Assembly (NCBI RefSeq): GCF_018446385.1 | Contig: NC_055989.1 | Location: 130,165,004-130,229,003, forward strand | From: Zingiber officinale | Lineage: Eukaryota > Streptophyta > Magnoliopsida > Zingiberales > Zingiberaceae | Reading direction: 5' to 3' | Length of the DNA stretch: 64,000 nucleotides | In this document: piece by piece, positions 9,140 through 19,165 of the stretch | Numbering within the stretch: the first letter of the stretch is position 1 | Layout: each line of letters starts with the position of its first letter | Notes under the pieces: generated by a model | Told to the model about the DNA's origin: nothing | The model's database searches: none | Seen by the model: the letters and a program-made list of their open reading frames with translations, nothing else | Translations under genes and position numbers: made by a program

Positions 9140-10781
9140 ATGGCCTCTGTTCCACTATCTCACGCAAATCTTCTTCCTCCTCCATCGAAGGCGATTAAGA
9201 AGAATTACTACGAGGGCAATCTGTCGAACAGGTCGCGGACAAGACACAGAGCAGCTGCCTCTTGTTCTTCGACGAATGTTTCTTGGGCGAGTGAGTTGGA
9301 CCTGTACGAGCTTCTCGGGGTGAAGAGCTCGTCGGACCAGGCGGAGATAAAGAAGGCGTACCGAGCGCTCCAGAAGCGGTGCCACCCGGACATCGCCGGA
9401 CCGGCCGGCCACGACATGGCCATCCTCCTCAACGATGTCTACTCTGTCCTCTCCGACCCCGTGGCTCGCTATGGCTACGACAAGGTACCAGTTCTAGCTC
9501 TTCACGTCCATGGTTTTGGAGCGCTGACGGATGATCGTATCAAAACGCAGGAGCAAGCGAAAATCTCAGAGTTCCAGGGCTACACCGGGAAGCCAATTTA
9601 CTCGACTTGGTTTGGGTCTGAGAACGAGCAGCGCGCCGTCTTCGTGGACGAGCTCAAGTGCGTCGGCTGCTTGAAATGCGCGCTGTTCGCCAAGAAGACC
9701 TTCGCCGTCGAGTCGGCGTTCGGACGAGCTCGAGTGGTGGCGCAGTGGGCAGATCCCGAAGACAAGATCCTCGACGCCATCCAGACCTGCCCTGTCGATT
9801 GCATATCGTAACACTTTCCCAAATCTCAAACCCAATGGATTTGGAGTTGGATTAAGAGAAATGACGTTTGATTGCTTGCTTGCCGTGCACAGGATCGTTG
9901 AGAGATCGAACCTCGCAGCTCTGGAATTCCTGATGTCGAAGCAGCCCAGAGGAACAGTGAGGATATCAGGCGCAAGAGCTTCCAACATTTTTGCTGCGGT
10001 GACCAAATTCCAGAACAGATACCGAGAAATCCAAGAAAGAACATCCACGAAACAGTCAAAGGTACGCCATTTTTTTTTTGATAAAACTTTGAAAATTAAG
10101 ACAATCGACTCAGCTATGTCGATTCTCTTTGAAATTTAGGATTCGGATCTACGAAGAGAATCCAGGTTTTCGGCCTTTCAAGGGATACGATCGATCTCTT
10201 CGAAGTGGTGGTACTGGCGACCTCCTGGTGCAGAAACATCCGAGGAAGAGACCTCCATAGTCCTCAGCTCTGCCAACTCCACAATCACCGACGTAGAAAG
10301 ACTTCGAAAAGCTGCTGCGAGGTACAAAAACAAGACAATCGAGCGACTCGAGGGAGAGGATTCAACTACCTCAGAACGCAGCGATGAGTACTGGAAACCC
10401 ATGACCTTTCTCCCGCCGCCAAGTGGCCCCGAAACGCCAAATTCAACCTGGAAGCCACCGTCCGATGCAGTCTTCGAGAAGGAGGAGGAGGAGGAGAACA
10501 CTGCTGGGGGTGGTGGAAACACAGTCGATCTGAGGACACCGTTGGTGATGGCAGCGATCTCTGCGGCATCTGTAGCATTCAGAGGAAGAGAGGTGGTGGA
10601 AACGCAGGGCGGTGGTGTGCTTCAAGAACACATAGCCGGTAGCATGGCCTTGGAGGTTGTTAATAGCTTCGAGTTGCAGATTGCGTTGGCCGGAGCAACT
10701 TGGTTTGTCATCGGAATGGGAGTTCATCTGATGGTCGATGCTATCGTAAACAAAAAGGATTTAGAAGATGAAAAAGCTTGA
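9140..10781 (+). CDS. Chloroplast J-domain protein with [4Fe-4S] ferredoxin domain (DJC76/DJC77-like)
   Basis: I read four exons: 9,140-9,484, 9,551-9,807, 9,893-10,061 and 10,140-10,781, all with GT-AG introns, giving 470 residues. The order is a basic N-terminal transit-like region, a J domain (about 53-114) with the HPD motif at 82-84 in KRCHPDIAG, a bacterial-type ferredoxin domain with CVGCLKC (Cys 152, 155, 158) and CPVDC (195, 199), an SKQPRG block, a WWYWRP block, an acidic linker and a C-terminal hydrophobic segment (about 437-460). This matches the plant DJC76/DJC77/DJC82 family of plastid J-proteins with a ferredoxin domain, thought to act as Hsp70 co-chaperones with redox or Fe-S sensing. 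The first intron is 66 bp, in frame and free of stops, so its retention would insert 22 residues right after the J domain. Joining the exons restores YDKEQAK and DCISIVERS, as expected for the family. Confidence 0.93.
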
Positions 10782-10972
10782 TTGTAAAAAATTTAAGAAA
10801 AAAACACAGATTGCTACACTCTAGTAACAGATAATCTTATTGATTATAGACAGAGAAACACCATGTTTGCATGAATTGGTCTTGGAGTTTAGGGCATCTG
10901 CCCTATGTCAAGTAAACACCTTATACATCTCACAATTTTCATTATATATAATTATCTTGTCTAACTCTTTTC

Positions 10973-11194
10973 GTCCTCTCAGATAGATCTAGTGGCTAGC
11001 GCATGAAATATTATCATAATAAGATATGAGGTTCGGATCTCGACAAAATCGAGACAAATACCTCTCTTATGTGCTAGTCACTATTCCAAATGCTAATAGC
11101 CGCCCGTGATTTACCTCCTCCGTATTGACCTTGGGACGAATTGGCGGGAGCGCTGGGCGAGCGTATTCATTTTTTTTTTTTTGCCACAATGTCA
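10973..11194 (+). mobile_element. SINE with RNA polymerase III promoter and oligo-T tail
   Basis: About 222 bp flanked by a 10-bp direct repeat AACTCTTTTC (10,963-10,972 and 11,195-11,204). It has an A-box-like TCTAGTGGCTAGC (about 10,988-11,000) and a B-box GTTCGGATC (11,031-11,039) about 40 bp apart, and ends in a 12-base T run followed by a short tail. The T tail and tRNA-like head match the Au-type plant SINE design. A fragment sharing its 3' body is at 45,350-45,476. It is inserted inside Harbinger element A. Confidence 0.8.
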
Positions 11195-11468
11195 AACTCT
11201 TTTCTATTTGACATTATATACTATTAAATTTTTATAAAATTTAAATTTATAAAAAAGACATAAATTATAATAATATATAAAGATAAATTTAAACATATCT
11301 ACACCGGGTCATGTCTCTGTTTAATTTTTCCAACCATTTTCTTATGTAAATGAAGTTATCTTGGTATCAACTCATTAATATTCTTCGTAAGAATTTCATA
11401 ATCCTTATGAAAGATCTCGGCTTCCCGCAAATTTATTTTTTATATTTGATATTCTTTAATATCTTGTT
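11195..11468 (-). other. Harbinger element A segment between SINE and LTR element
   Basis: AT-rich sequence exposed between two insertions; it belongs to element A by position. On the minus strand it may hold the end of ORF1 and its 3' untranslated region, but too little is preserved for a protein call. Confidence 0.4.
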
Positions 11469-12947
11469 TGATGTGGATACGGTTTAGGGCAGAGGAGAGA
11501 TTAGTGGAAAAGTGAGGGCAATTTGGTAAAACATGCAAAGGGGAGGCTTCGTTCGTGTGTTGTTTTCCGCCGCCAAGGGAGTTCTTCCTCTCTCTTGCGC
11601 TCCTCGTCGGCGCCGGTTGCCGGTTGCCGGTCGGCAGGCTGACACCTCTTTCCTCTCCCTCTTCTCCTTGACGCCAAACATAGCCTTCCTTTCTTTTCCC
11701 GCTGGACACCGCACCGCCAATAGGAACTAGGCATCTTCCTTCCTCTCCCTCTCACGCTCTTCGCTGACGCCCACTCCGACGCCGACCACCACCTCGGTTC
11801 CTCTCATTCTCCTCCTCTCGCCGCGTCCGCCACGACCAGGAGGAGGGGAAGCTTAGTGTTTCCTCACGATGCCACCGTCGGACAAACTCGGCACCGCCCT
11901 CCCAGCCACCTGAGCCCACCTGCCGGCACCGGCAGCCGCCCCCTTTTCCTCTCCACGCCACCATCACACGCCGGAAAGAGCTGCCACCACTGGACCGACC
12001 TCGCTGCCCCCGAGCGCTTCTCGCCGGAGCTGGCTCAGAGCCGTCCCTCTCTCTCTCCCCTTCTTCTCGTCGGAGCTGCTGCAAAGATGTCCTCCTTCCT
12101 CTCGCGGGAGCCGCCTCAGAGCCATCCCCTTCTCCTCCTCTCGCCGGCGACTTCTCTAGCGGCCGCCTTTGCCAGGGAGGCTGACATCGCCTCCCTCTCC
12201 TTACACGTGACGGCACAGCATACATTTCTCTGTTCCGATGTCCACAGCCCTTCGCAGCAGCCTTTACACGCTATCGGCAGTGCATGCGCCGACTCCGTTC
12301 CGGTTATGATTTTGTGTCGTTGTATGCCGACCCATGTGTCGATCCAATTGGTGTGTTGTGTTCCGGCCTTTGTGTTGTCATTGTGTTCCAGCTTACGATC
12401 CACGGTCGTATGTCGGACAGTGTGTTCTGGGTCTAGTCTTCTTGTTGTTTTATCCCGGTCTGTGTGCCAGTGTTTTATCCCGGTCTGTGTACTGGTATTT
12501 TATTTCTGCTTGCGTGCCGGTGTTTTATCCCGACCTGTAGCTCGACTTCCAGCTCCATAATGCATCCGACTCCGCTTCGTCAGATCCAACCCTTTATCCG
12601 AATCGGGCATCATCTACTCTTCCCAGTCGCGACCACTCGAGCAGCGTCCCTTCCGAGGGCGCCCCTATGGGCCAGGGTACGTTCTCCGTTCATATTCTAT
12701 ACATATTTCATTATTTTATGGCTTAGTCTTGTACTCATATATTCGTTGGATCTGCCTCGAGCATCGGGGTATCGGGGGCCGGGTCAACCCGGTCGTTGGC
12801 TGTAGGTAGCGTTGACCAGAGGACTTTTGAAGACTTGGTCAATATAGAAGCCATCTCAGCACACTTCCCTCCGGGACACCGCGACTCGGTCAACATTCCA
12901 TCCACCTCACCCGACGGTCCATCCGACTCAGCTTCCGGACGAGATCA
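11469..12947 (+). repeat. 5' LTR of array-filled element, copy 2
   Basis: Starts TGATGTGGATACGG and ends GGACGAGATCA. It is very GC- and pyrimidine-rich in the middle (CTCTCCCTCTTC words), with TTTTATCCCGGTCTG short repeats at about 12,445-12,535. Long open frames on both strands here come from base composition and have no domain. Confidence 0.9.
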
Positions 12948-12949
12948 AA

Positions 12950-12970
12950 TTTGGTGCCGTCTGTGGGAAT
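12950..12970 (+). other. Primer-binding-like site of copy 2
   Basis: TTTGGTGCCGTCTGTGGGAA begins two bases after the LTR, the expected place for a tRNA primer site. Copy 1 has the GGCGCCGTCTGTGGG version. I cannot name the tRNA with confidence. Confidence 0.7.
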
Positions 12971-14179
12971 CTCCTTCACCCGTTCTGGAACGTGAAGATG
13001 GACGACGTTGGGAGGTTCTCTGCCATTATCAAAGTCTCGAAGGATCCTGACGAACGTATTATCTTCTACACTCACTCCATGGGTATTCGGGAGGCCAAGA
13101 ATTGAGTTGGAGCATCAGCTGGCCGACAGGTTAGTTTTTCCATTACAATTTTTCCCTGACTCCACGGGTATTCAGGAGTCAAGGGATCGAGACCAACCCT
13201 CAATTGGTTGGCGCGACTCCTCGATCATGTACGCTATGGGCTCTTCTCTCTTTTTACGGTTATAGGATCTGTTATACTGCCCTGATAAGAGAGTAAGATC
13301 CTAGTTTCTTGATCAAAGACTAGGGTCTTCGATTTTTGATCGGACACTAAGGGCCCAGCTCCCCGCTCATACACTTGGGACACAGCTCCCCGCTCATACA
13401 CTTGGGACACAGCTCCCCGCTCATACACTTGGGACACAACTCCATGCCCATACACTTGGGACACAACTCCCCACTCATGCACTAGGGACACAGCTCCCCG
13501 ATCATTGACTCGCAGTATAACTTCTCGATCAAGATCTAAGGGCCTCGCTCTTTTATTACAGGCTAGGGGCCTTACTCTTTAATCAGGGACCAGGGGCTCA
13601 GCTCCCCGATCAAGTGTGTTATAGGCTCTGCATCCTCTTATTACTACAGGCTCTACACCCTTCACCATGGAGCTCAGCATTCTCTTACTGCTATAGGCAC
13701 TCTATTATTATTATATAGTCTGCATCCTCCACCGGTTTTGCATCCTCTTACCTCTACAGGCTCTGCTACCTATACCTGCGGTGTTCTGCTTCCTTCTATG
13801 GTTACGGACTCTGCTCCCTCATATTGCTATGGGCTTCACTCCCTTTGACAGCCGGGGCTCAGATTATTCTTCTCCCTGACTCCGCGGACATTTGGGAGTC
13901 AAGAGATCGACACTATTTCTCTTACTAGCTGTACGGGCATTTGGGATTCGAGCTAGTCGGTTAACATCACTTCGTCATCATGTATGATAAAGGCTCTGTC
14001 CTCTCATATTGCTATGGGCTCCGCTTCTATGAATTTCAAGGTTTATCCTCCCCCGGACGGGGTCGAGTTATCGCCACTGGTCTCTGACCAGAGTATCACC
14101 ACCGGTCTCGGATCGAAGTATCGCTAACGATCTCTCGGTCGAGCTTCTAGACCAACGCTCGGTCGAGTTTCCAGACCAA

Positions 14180-14425
14180 TTCCTAGTCAGACCTCTAGAT
14201 CAAGTCTGGGTTAGACCTCTAGATCAATTCTTGGCCAGACCTCCAGATCAAGTTTGGGTTAGACCTCCAGATCAATTCTTAGTCAGACCTCCAGATCAAT
14301 TCCTAGTCAGATCTCCAGAACATTTCCTGGTCAGGCCTCCAGAGCATTTATTGGTCAGGCCTCCAGAACATTTCCTGGTCAGGCCTCCAGAGCATTTCTT
14401 GATCAGGCCTCCAGAACACCTCCCC
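14180..14425. repeat. 24-bp tandem array (copy 2, short)
   Basis: About ten units reading TCAGGCCTCCAGAACATTTC plus CTGG, the reverse complement of the copy 1 array. It gives a LVRPPEHF-repeat frame on the plus strand. See copy 1 for why this is not called a gene. Confidence 0.88.
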
Positions 14426-14449
14426 GGTCGGGATTCCAGACTCTCTCCC

Positions 14450-15075
14450 TAGTGCGAGTTATAAGTGAGCATGCTCTCACGCCCAACGACCGGTAGGTCA
14501 GGTCCCAGACTCTCGCCCCAGTGCGAGTTATAAGTGAGCATGATCTCACGCTTCCAGATTCTCGCCTTAGTGCGAGTTATAAGTGAGCATGATCTCACGC
14601 TTCCAGATTCTCGCCTTAGTGCGAGTTATAAGTGAGCATGCTCTTACGGCCAACGACCGGTAGGTCGGGTCCCAGACTCTCGTCCCAGTGCGAGTTATAA
14701 GTGAGCATGCTCTCACGCCTCCAGACTCTCGCCTCAGTGCGAGTTATAAGTGAGCATGCTCTCACACCCAACGACCGTTAGGTCGGGTCCCAGACTCTTG
14801 CCTCAGTGTGAGTTATAAGTGAGCATGCTCTCACGCTTCCAGACTCTCACCTCAGTGCGAGTTATAAGTGAGCATGCTCTCACGCCCAACGACCGGCAGG
14901 TTGGGTCCCAGACTCTCACCCCAGTGCGAGTTATAAGTGAGCATGCTCTCACGCTTCCAGACTCTCGCTTCAGTGCGAGTTATAAGTGAGCATGCTCTCA
15001 CGCCCAATGACCGGCAGATCGGGTCCTAGACTCTCGCCCCAGTGCGAGTTATAAGTGAGCATGCTCTCACGCCCA
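14450..15075. repeat. Tandem array with GAGCATGCTC palindrome (copy 2)
   Basis: About eleven units of roughly 50-68 bp with core GTTATAAGTGAGCATGCTCT. Two adjacent units near 14,540 and 14,600 have GAGCATGATC, which breaks the palindrome. Alternating short and long units (with or without ACGACCGGTAGGTC) suggest a higher-order two-unit repeat. Confidence 0.88.
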
Positions 15076-15089
15076 ACAACCTCTCGGTC

Positions 15090-15440
15090 GGCACTGACTC
15101 ACTCACCGCTTTGCCCGGCACGCATCACACTTGATTCACTTGCCACTCTGCCCGGCACTCTCAGCTCACGTTTTCGCTCACTGCTGTTGCTCGGTCGGCA
15201 CTCACTCCTCACTCGCCGTTTTACCCGGCACTCATTACGCTTGATTCACTTGCCGCTCTGCCCGACACTCTAAGTTCACGTTTTCGCTCACCGCTGTTGC
15301 TTGGTCGGCACTCACCGCTCACTTACAGCTCTGTCTGACACTCATCACACTTGATCCACTTGTCGCTTGGACCGGCATTCTCAGTTCGCGTTTTTGCTCA
15401 CCACTTTTGCTCGGTCGGCACTTACTGCTCACTTGTCGTT
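15090..15440. repeat. Degenerate array with GCTCGGTCGGCACTCAC motif (copy 2)
   Basis: Imperfect units containing TGCTCGGTCGGCACTCAC and TCACACTTGATTCACTTGCC. This is the counterpart of the 130-495 array of copy 1 in inverse orientation, but more diverged and with longer units. Confidence 0.75.
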
Positions 15441-15879
15441 CTGCCCAGCACTCATCATTCGTATTTCGATCACTGTTGTTGTTAGCTGCTGCTCGTTCGA
15501 TACCCACTTTCCTCCTTGCTTAGAATTCACATAACCGCCTGATTGTTCTACTCCCGTTCGCGCTCCATCCACATGCTCTACTCACGCTTGCGCCTGACTC
15601 ACATGCTTTGCTCTCGGTCGCTTTCGGTCTCTCGGGATATGCACCTGGCTTGGCTCACAGAGCCTTCGCTCCCATTCGCGCTCGATCCACGGGCTCTTCC
15701 CCTATTTTCATTTGGTCTCAGGCTCTATGTCTACCCAGCGCACAGACTTTGCACCCACTTGACATTTTTTCAATCACACGACCGACCTTCTCTTGTCAAC
15801 AGACCAGTATTGCTTGGCCATCTGCTCGAGCGTTCGTTTTGTAGCACTCGGCATTGTTCGATTGCCTGGTCGCGATTTA

Positions 15880-16740
15880 TTGATGCTTGGTCGCACTCAC
15901 GACTTTGTGCGTCCATCATTCTCTTTATTACCCGATCATGATTTACGATCGTTTGGTCAGCGCTCGCTCGGTCGCGCTCACGACTTTGTGCGTCCATCAT
16001 TCTCTTTATTGCCTGGTCATGATTTACGGTCGTTCGATCAGCACTCGCTCGGTCACGCTCATGACTTTGCGCGTCCATCATTCTCTTTATTGCCTGGTCA
16101 TGATTTATGATCGCTCGGTCGACACTCGCTCAGTTGCGCTCACGACTCTGCGCGTCCATCATTCTCTTTATTGCCCGGTCATCATTTACGGTCGTTCGGT
16201 CAGGGTTCGCTCGGTCGCGCTCACGACTTTGGGCGTCCATCCTTCTCTTTGTGGCCCGATTATGATTTACGACCGCTCGGTCAGCACTTTCTCGGTCGCG
16301 TGCACGGCTTTGCTAGTTCATCCTTCTCTCCATTTGTCTGGTCGCGATTTATCGTCGCTCGGTATGCATTTTTTCGAGCGTGCTCACGGCTTGGCTCATC
16401 CATCACTCTCTCCATTTGCCAGGTCACAATTTATCGCCGCTAGGTCGGTATTCTCTCGGTCGACATTTTCTCGGTCGCGTTTACGGCTCTGCTCGCCCAT
16501 CATTCTCTTTATTGCTCGGTTGCGATTTATTGACGCTCGGGCAGTATTTTTCTCGGTCGTGTTCACGGCTCTGCTCTCCCATCGTTCTCTTTATTGCGTG
16601 GTCACGAGTTATTGACGCTCGGTCAGTATTATTCTCGGTCGCGTTCACGGCTCTGCACGTCCATCATTCTCTCTATTGCTCGGTCATGATTTATTATCTC
16701 TCGGTCGATATTTTTTAGGTCGCCTAGTATTGATTTATTG
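15880..16740. repeat. 81-bp tandem array (copy 2)
   Basis: About ten to eleven units of about 81 bp, each with CGGTCGCGCTCACGACTTTG then CGTCCATCATTCTCTTTATT. The unit equals 27 codons, so frames stay open on both strands. The minus-strand reading is a charged 27-residue repeat (MMDAQSRERDRASAD type) and the plus-strand reading is hydrophobic. Copy 1 in this window does not reach the matching array. Confidence 0.88.
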
Positions 16741-17000
16741 TCGCCCAATCGTTTTACTCAGCATCTCTCGACCGTCTGCTCGATATCGCTCGACATTCGC
16801 CAGATCGCTCTTTTGACACTTGCTTGATATGTCTTTTGTCGCTCGGTCGGCGCTTATTCTTTTCGTCGCTCTGCCAGGTACCCGTCGTCCACAGCTACTC
16901 GTTCGACGTTATGTGACTGACCCGCGATATGACTCTGCATTCGGTAGTGATTCTGTATTTCATTTGGATGGGTCTAGTCAATTGGACTTGCGCCTCCTTC

Positions 17001-17024
17001 GACTAGACTTGAGGGGGAGGCTTG
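17001..17024 (+). other. Polypurine tract of copy 2
   Basis: GACTAGACTTGAGGGGGAGG ends four bases before the 3' LTR start, which fits plus-strand priming. Confidence 0.7.
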
Positions 17025-18594
17025 TGATGTGGATACGGTTTAAGGCAGAGGAGAGATTAGTGGAAAAGTGAGGGGCAATTTGGTAAAAGCATGGGGTAGG
17101 GTTTTAAGAAGAGGACACTGTAGCATGCAAAGGGGGGGGGGGGGGCTTCGTTCGTGTGTTGTTTTCCGCCACCAAGGGAGATCATCTTCTTCCTCTCTCT
17201 CGCGCTCCTCGCCGACGCCGGTTGCCAGTCGGCAGGCCGACACCTCTTTCCTCTCCCTCTTCTCCTTGACGCCAGCCATAGCCTTCCTTTCTTCTCCCGC
17301 TGGACACCACGCCGCCAACAGGAACTAGGTGTCTTCCTTCCTCTCCCTCTCACGCTCTTCGCCGGCGCCCACTCCGACGCCGGCCACCACCTCGGTTCCT
17401 CTCATTCTCCTCCTCTCGTTGCGTCCGCCACGACCAGGAGGAGGGGAAGCTTAGTGCTTCCTCATGATGCCGCCGTCGGACGAACTCGGCGCCGCCCTCC
17501 CAGCCACCTGAGCCCACCTGCCGGCATCGGCAGCCGCCCCCTTTTCCTCTCCACGCCACCATCACACGCCAGAAAGAGTTGCCACCACTGGGCCGACCTC
17601 GCTGCCCCCGAGCGCTTCTCGCCGGAGCTGGCTCAGAGCCGTCCCTCTCTCTCTCCCCTTCTTCTCGTCGGAGGTGTTGCAAAGATGTCCTCCTTCCTCT
17701 CGCGGAGCCGCCTCAGAGCCATCCCCTTCTCCTCCTCTCGCCGGCGACTTCTCTAGCGACCGCCTTTGCCAGGGAGGCTGACGTCGCCTCCCTCTCCTTA
17801 TACGTGACGTCACAACATACATTTCTCTGTTTCGATGTCCACAGCCCTTCGCAGCAGCCTTTACACGCTACTGCTAGTCCATGCGCCGACTCAGTTCCGG
17901 TTCTGATTTTGTGTTGTTGTATGCCGACCCATGTGTTGATCCAATTGGTGTGTTGTGTTCCAGCCTTTGTGTTGTCATTGTGTTCCAGCTTGTAATCCGT
18001 GGTCGTATGTCGGACGGTGTGTTCTGGGTCTAGTCTTCTTGTTGTTTTATCCCGGTCTGCGTGCTGGTGTTTTATCCCGGTCTGTGTGCTAGTATTCTAT
18101 CCCGGTCTGTGTGCTAGTATTCTATCCCGGCTTACATGCCGATGTTTTATCCCGGCCTGCATGCCGGTGTTTTATCCCGACTTGCAGCTCGACTTCCAGC
18201 TCCATGACGCATCCGACTCCGCTTCGTCAGATCCAGGCCTTTATCCGAATCGAGCATCATCTACTCTTCCCAGTCGCTACCACTCGAGCAACGTCCCTTT
18301 CGAGGGTGCCCCCTGGGGCGAGCGTACGTTCTCCGTTCATATTCTATGCATATTTCATTATTTTATGGCTTAGTCTTGTACTCATATATTCGTTGGATCT
18401 GTCTCGAGCATCGGGGTATCGGGGGTTGGATCAACCCGGTCGCTGGCTGCAGGTAGCGTTGACCAGAGGACTTTTGAAGACTTGGTCAATATAGAAGCCA
18501 TCTCAGCACACTCCCCTCCGGGACACCGCGACTCGGTCAACATTCCATCCACCTCACCCGACGGTCCATCCGACTTAGCTTCCGGACGGGATCA
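17025..18594 (+). repeat. 3' LTR of array-filled element, copy 2
   Basis: Starts TGATGTGGATACGG like the 5' LTR and ends CGGGATCA. It is about 90 bp longer than the 5' LTR; part of this is a stretch around 17,090-17,130 with a GGGGGGGGG run, and part is an extra TTTTATCCCGG repeat at 18,045-18,180. Confidence 0.9.
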
Positions 18595-18599
18595 TTGTT

Positions 18600-19165
18600 A
18601 TTCTTTATCGATACTTTGTTCCATTGTGTCGTCTTCTCTGACTTTGAATTTGCCTTTCCTCTTTGCTTCCTTTTGTCTTATCGGACGAATGTGGACTTCA
18701 GAATCATCCAAATCAATAGTTGTATGATGTTGAAGTGTTACTCCCGATTCAGATGTCCTTGTTTTCTTATTAGAGTAATGAGCAACTGATTGTGAAGTGT
18801 ATTTCTCAGACTTTTTGAGAACCCTCCATACATGCATATACTTAAAATCCTTGTTATTGTTGTTGGCTTTCCACATATTCAATGCATTCTCTAATACATT
18901 CTCGTCACTCTAATCACTTGGACGATGAGTATAAAATTATTATAGATGGCAGAAAATTCATTTATCATCCGTGTAAACCTTTAATAATGTGATGTCAGTC
19001 GCTGATAGCTTCTCGTCATAGATCCAATGGGGCGATGTTTGTTATAATAATCAACTATACATTTCCAAAAAGCTTGATCCTTCTAATCATTACCAATGAG
19101 TGCATTGGTGTTGATAGTTGCTAATGATTTCACAAGGAGCACGTCTTCATTGAGAGATCAAAATA
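18600..19165 (-). pseudogene. Harbinger ORF1 remnant (Myb/SANT-like, NAM-associated C-terminal type)
   Basis: The minus-strand reading from 18,882 to 18,598 gives a WKANNNNKDFKYMHVWRVLK block, followed by a serine/threonine-rich stretch and RQKEAKRKGK. This is typical of the DNA-binding accessory protein (ORF1) of plant PIF/Harbinger elements, also found in NAM-associated proteins. More ORF1-like sequence continues to 19,165 in broken frames. The upstream part of the same ORF is at about 20,970-21,100 and 21,638-21,890, separated by a solo LTR and a hAT-like element. The gene is decayed and cut by insertions. Confidence 0.65.

Larger units (their letters stand above)
11469..18594 (+). mobile_element. 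Non-autonomous LTR element, array-filled (copy 2), structurally complete
   Basis: A 7.1-kb element with LTRs at 11,469-12,947 and 17,025-18,594, both TG...CA, flanked by a 5-bp duplication TTGTT (11,464-11,468 and 18,595-18,599). A primer-binding-like site TTTGGTGCCGTCTGTGGGAA starts at 12,950 and a purine tract GAGGGGGAGG lies at 17,011-17,020. The 4.1-kb interior has no gag or pol domain and is dominated by tandem arrays, so it is LARD-like and would depend on proteins from another element. The primer site resembles that of the Tat-lineage element at 31.7-54 kb. By eye the LTRs are close to each other apart from one short length difference, which suggests a fairly recent insertion. It interrupts Harbinger element A. 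Confidence 0.88.

Noticed and set aside
555-15075. CRISPR-like arrays (regular repeats with palindromic cores)
   Set aside because: Plant nuclear context inside LTR elements; spacers are themselves repeated and no cas-like genes exist.
15887-16615. 242-residue plus-strand frame
   Set aside because: Follows from the 81-bp array; hydrophobic repeats without conservation evidence.
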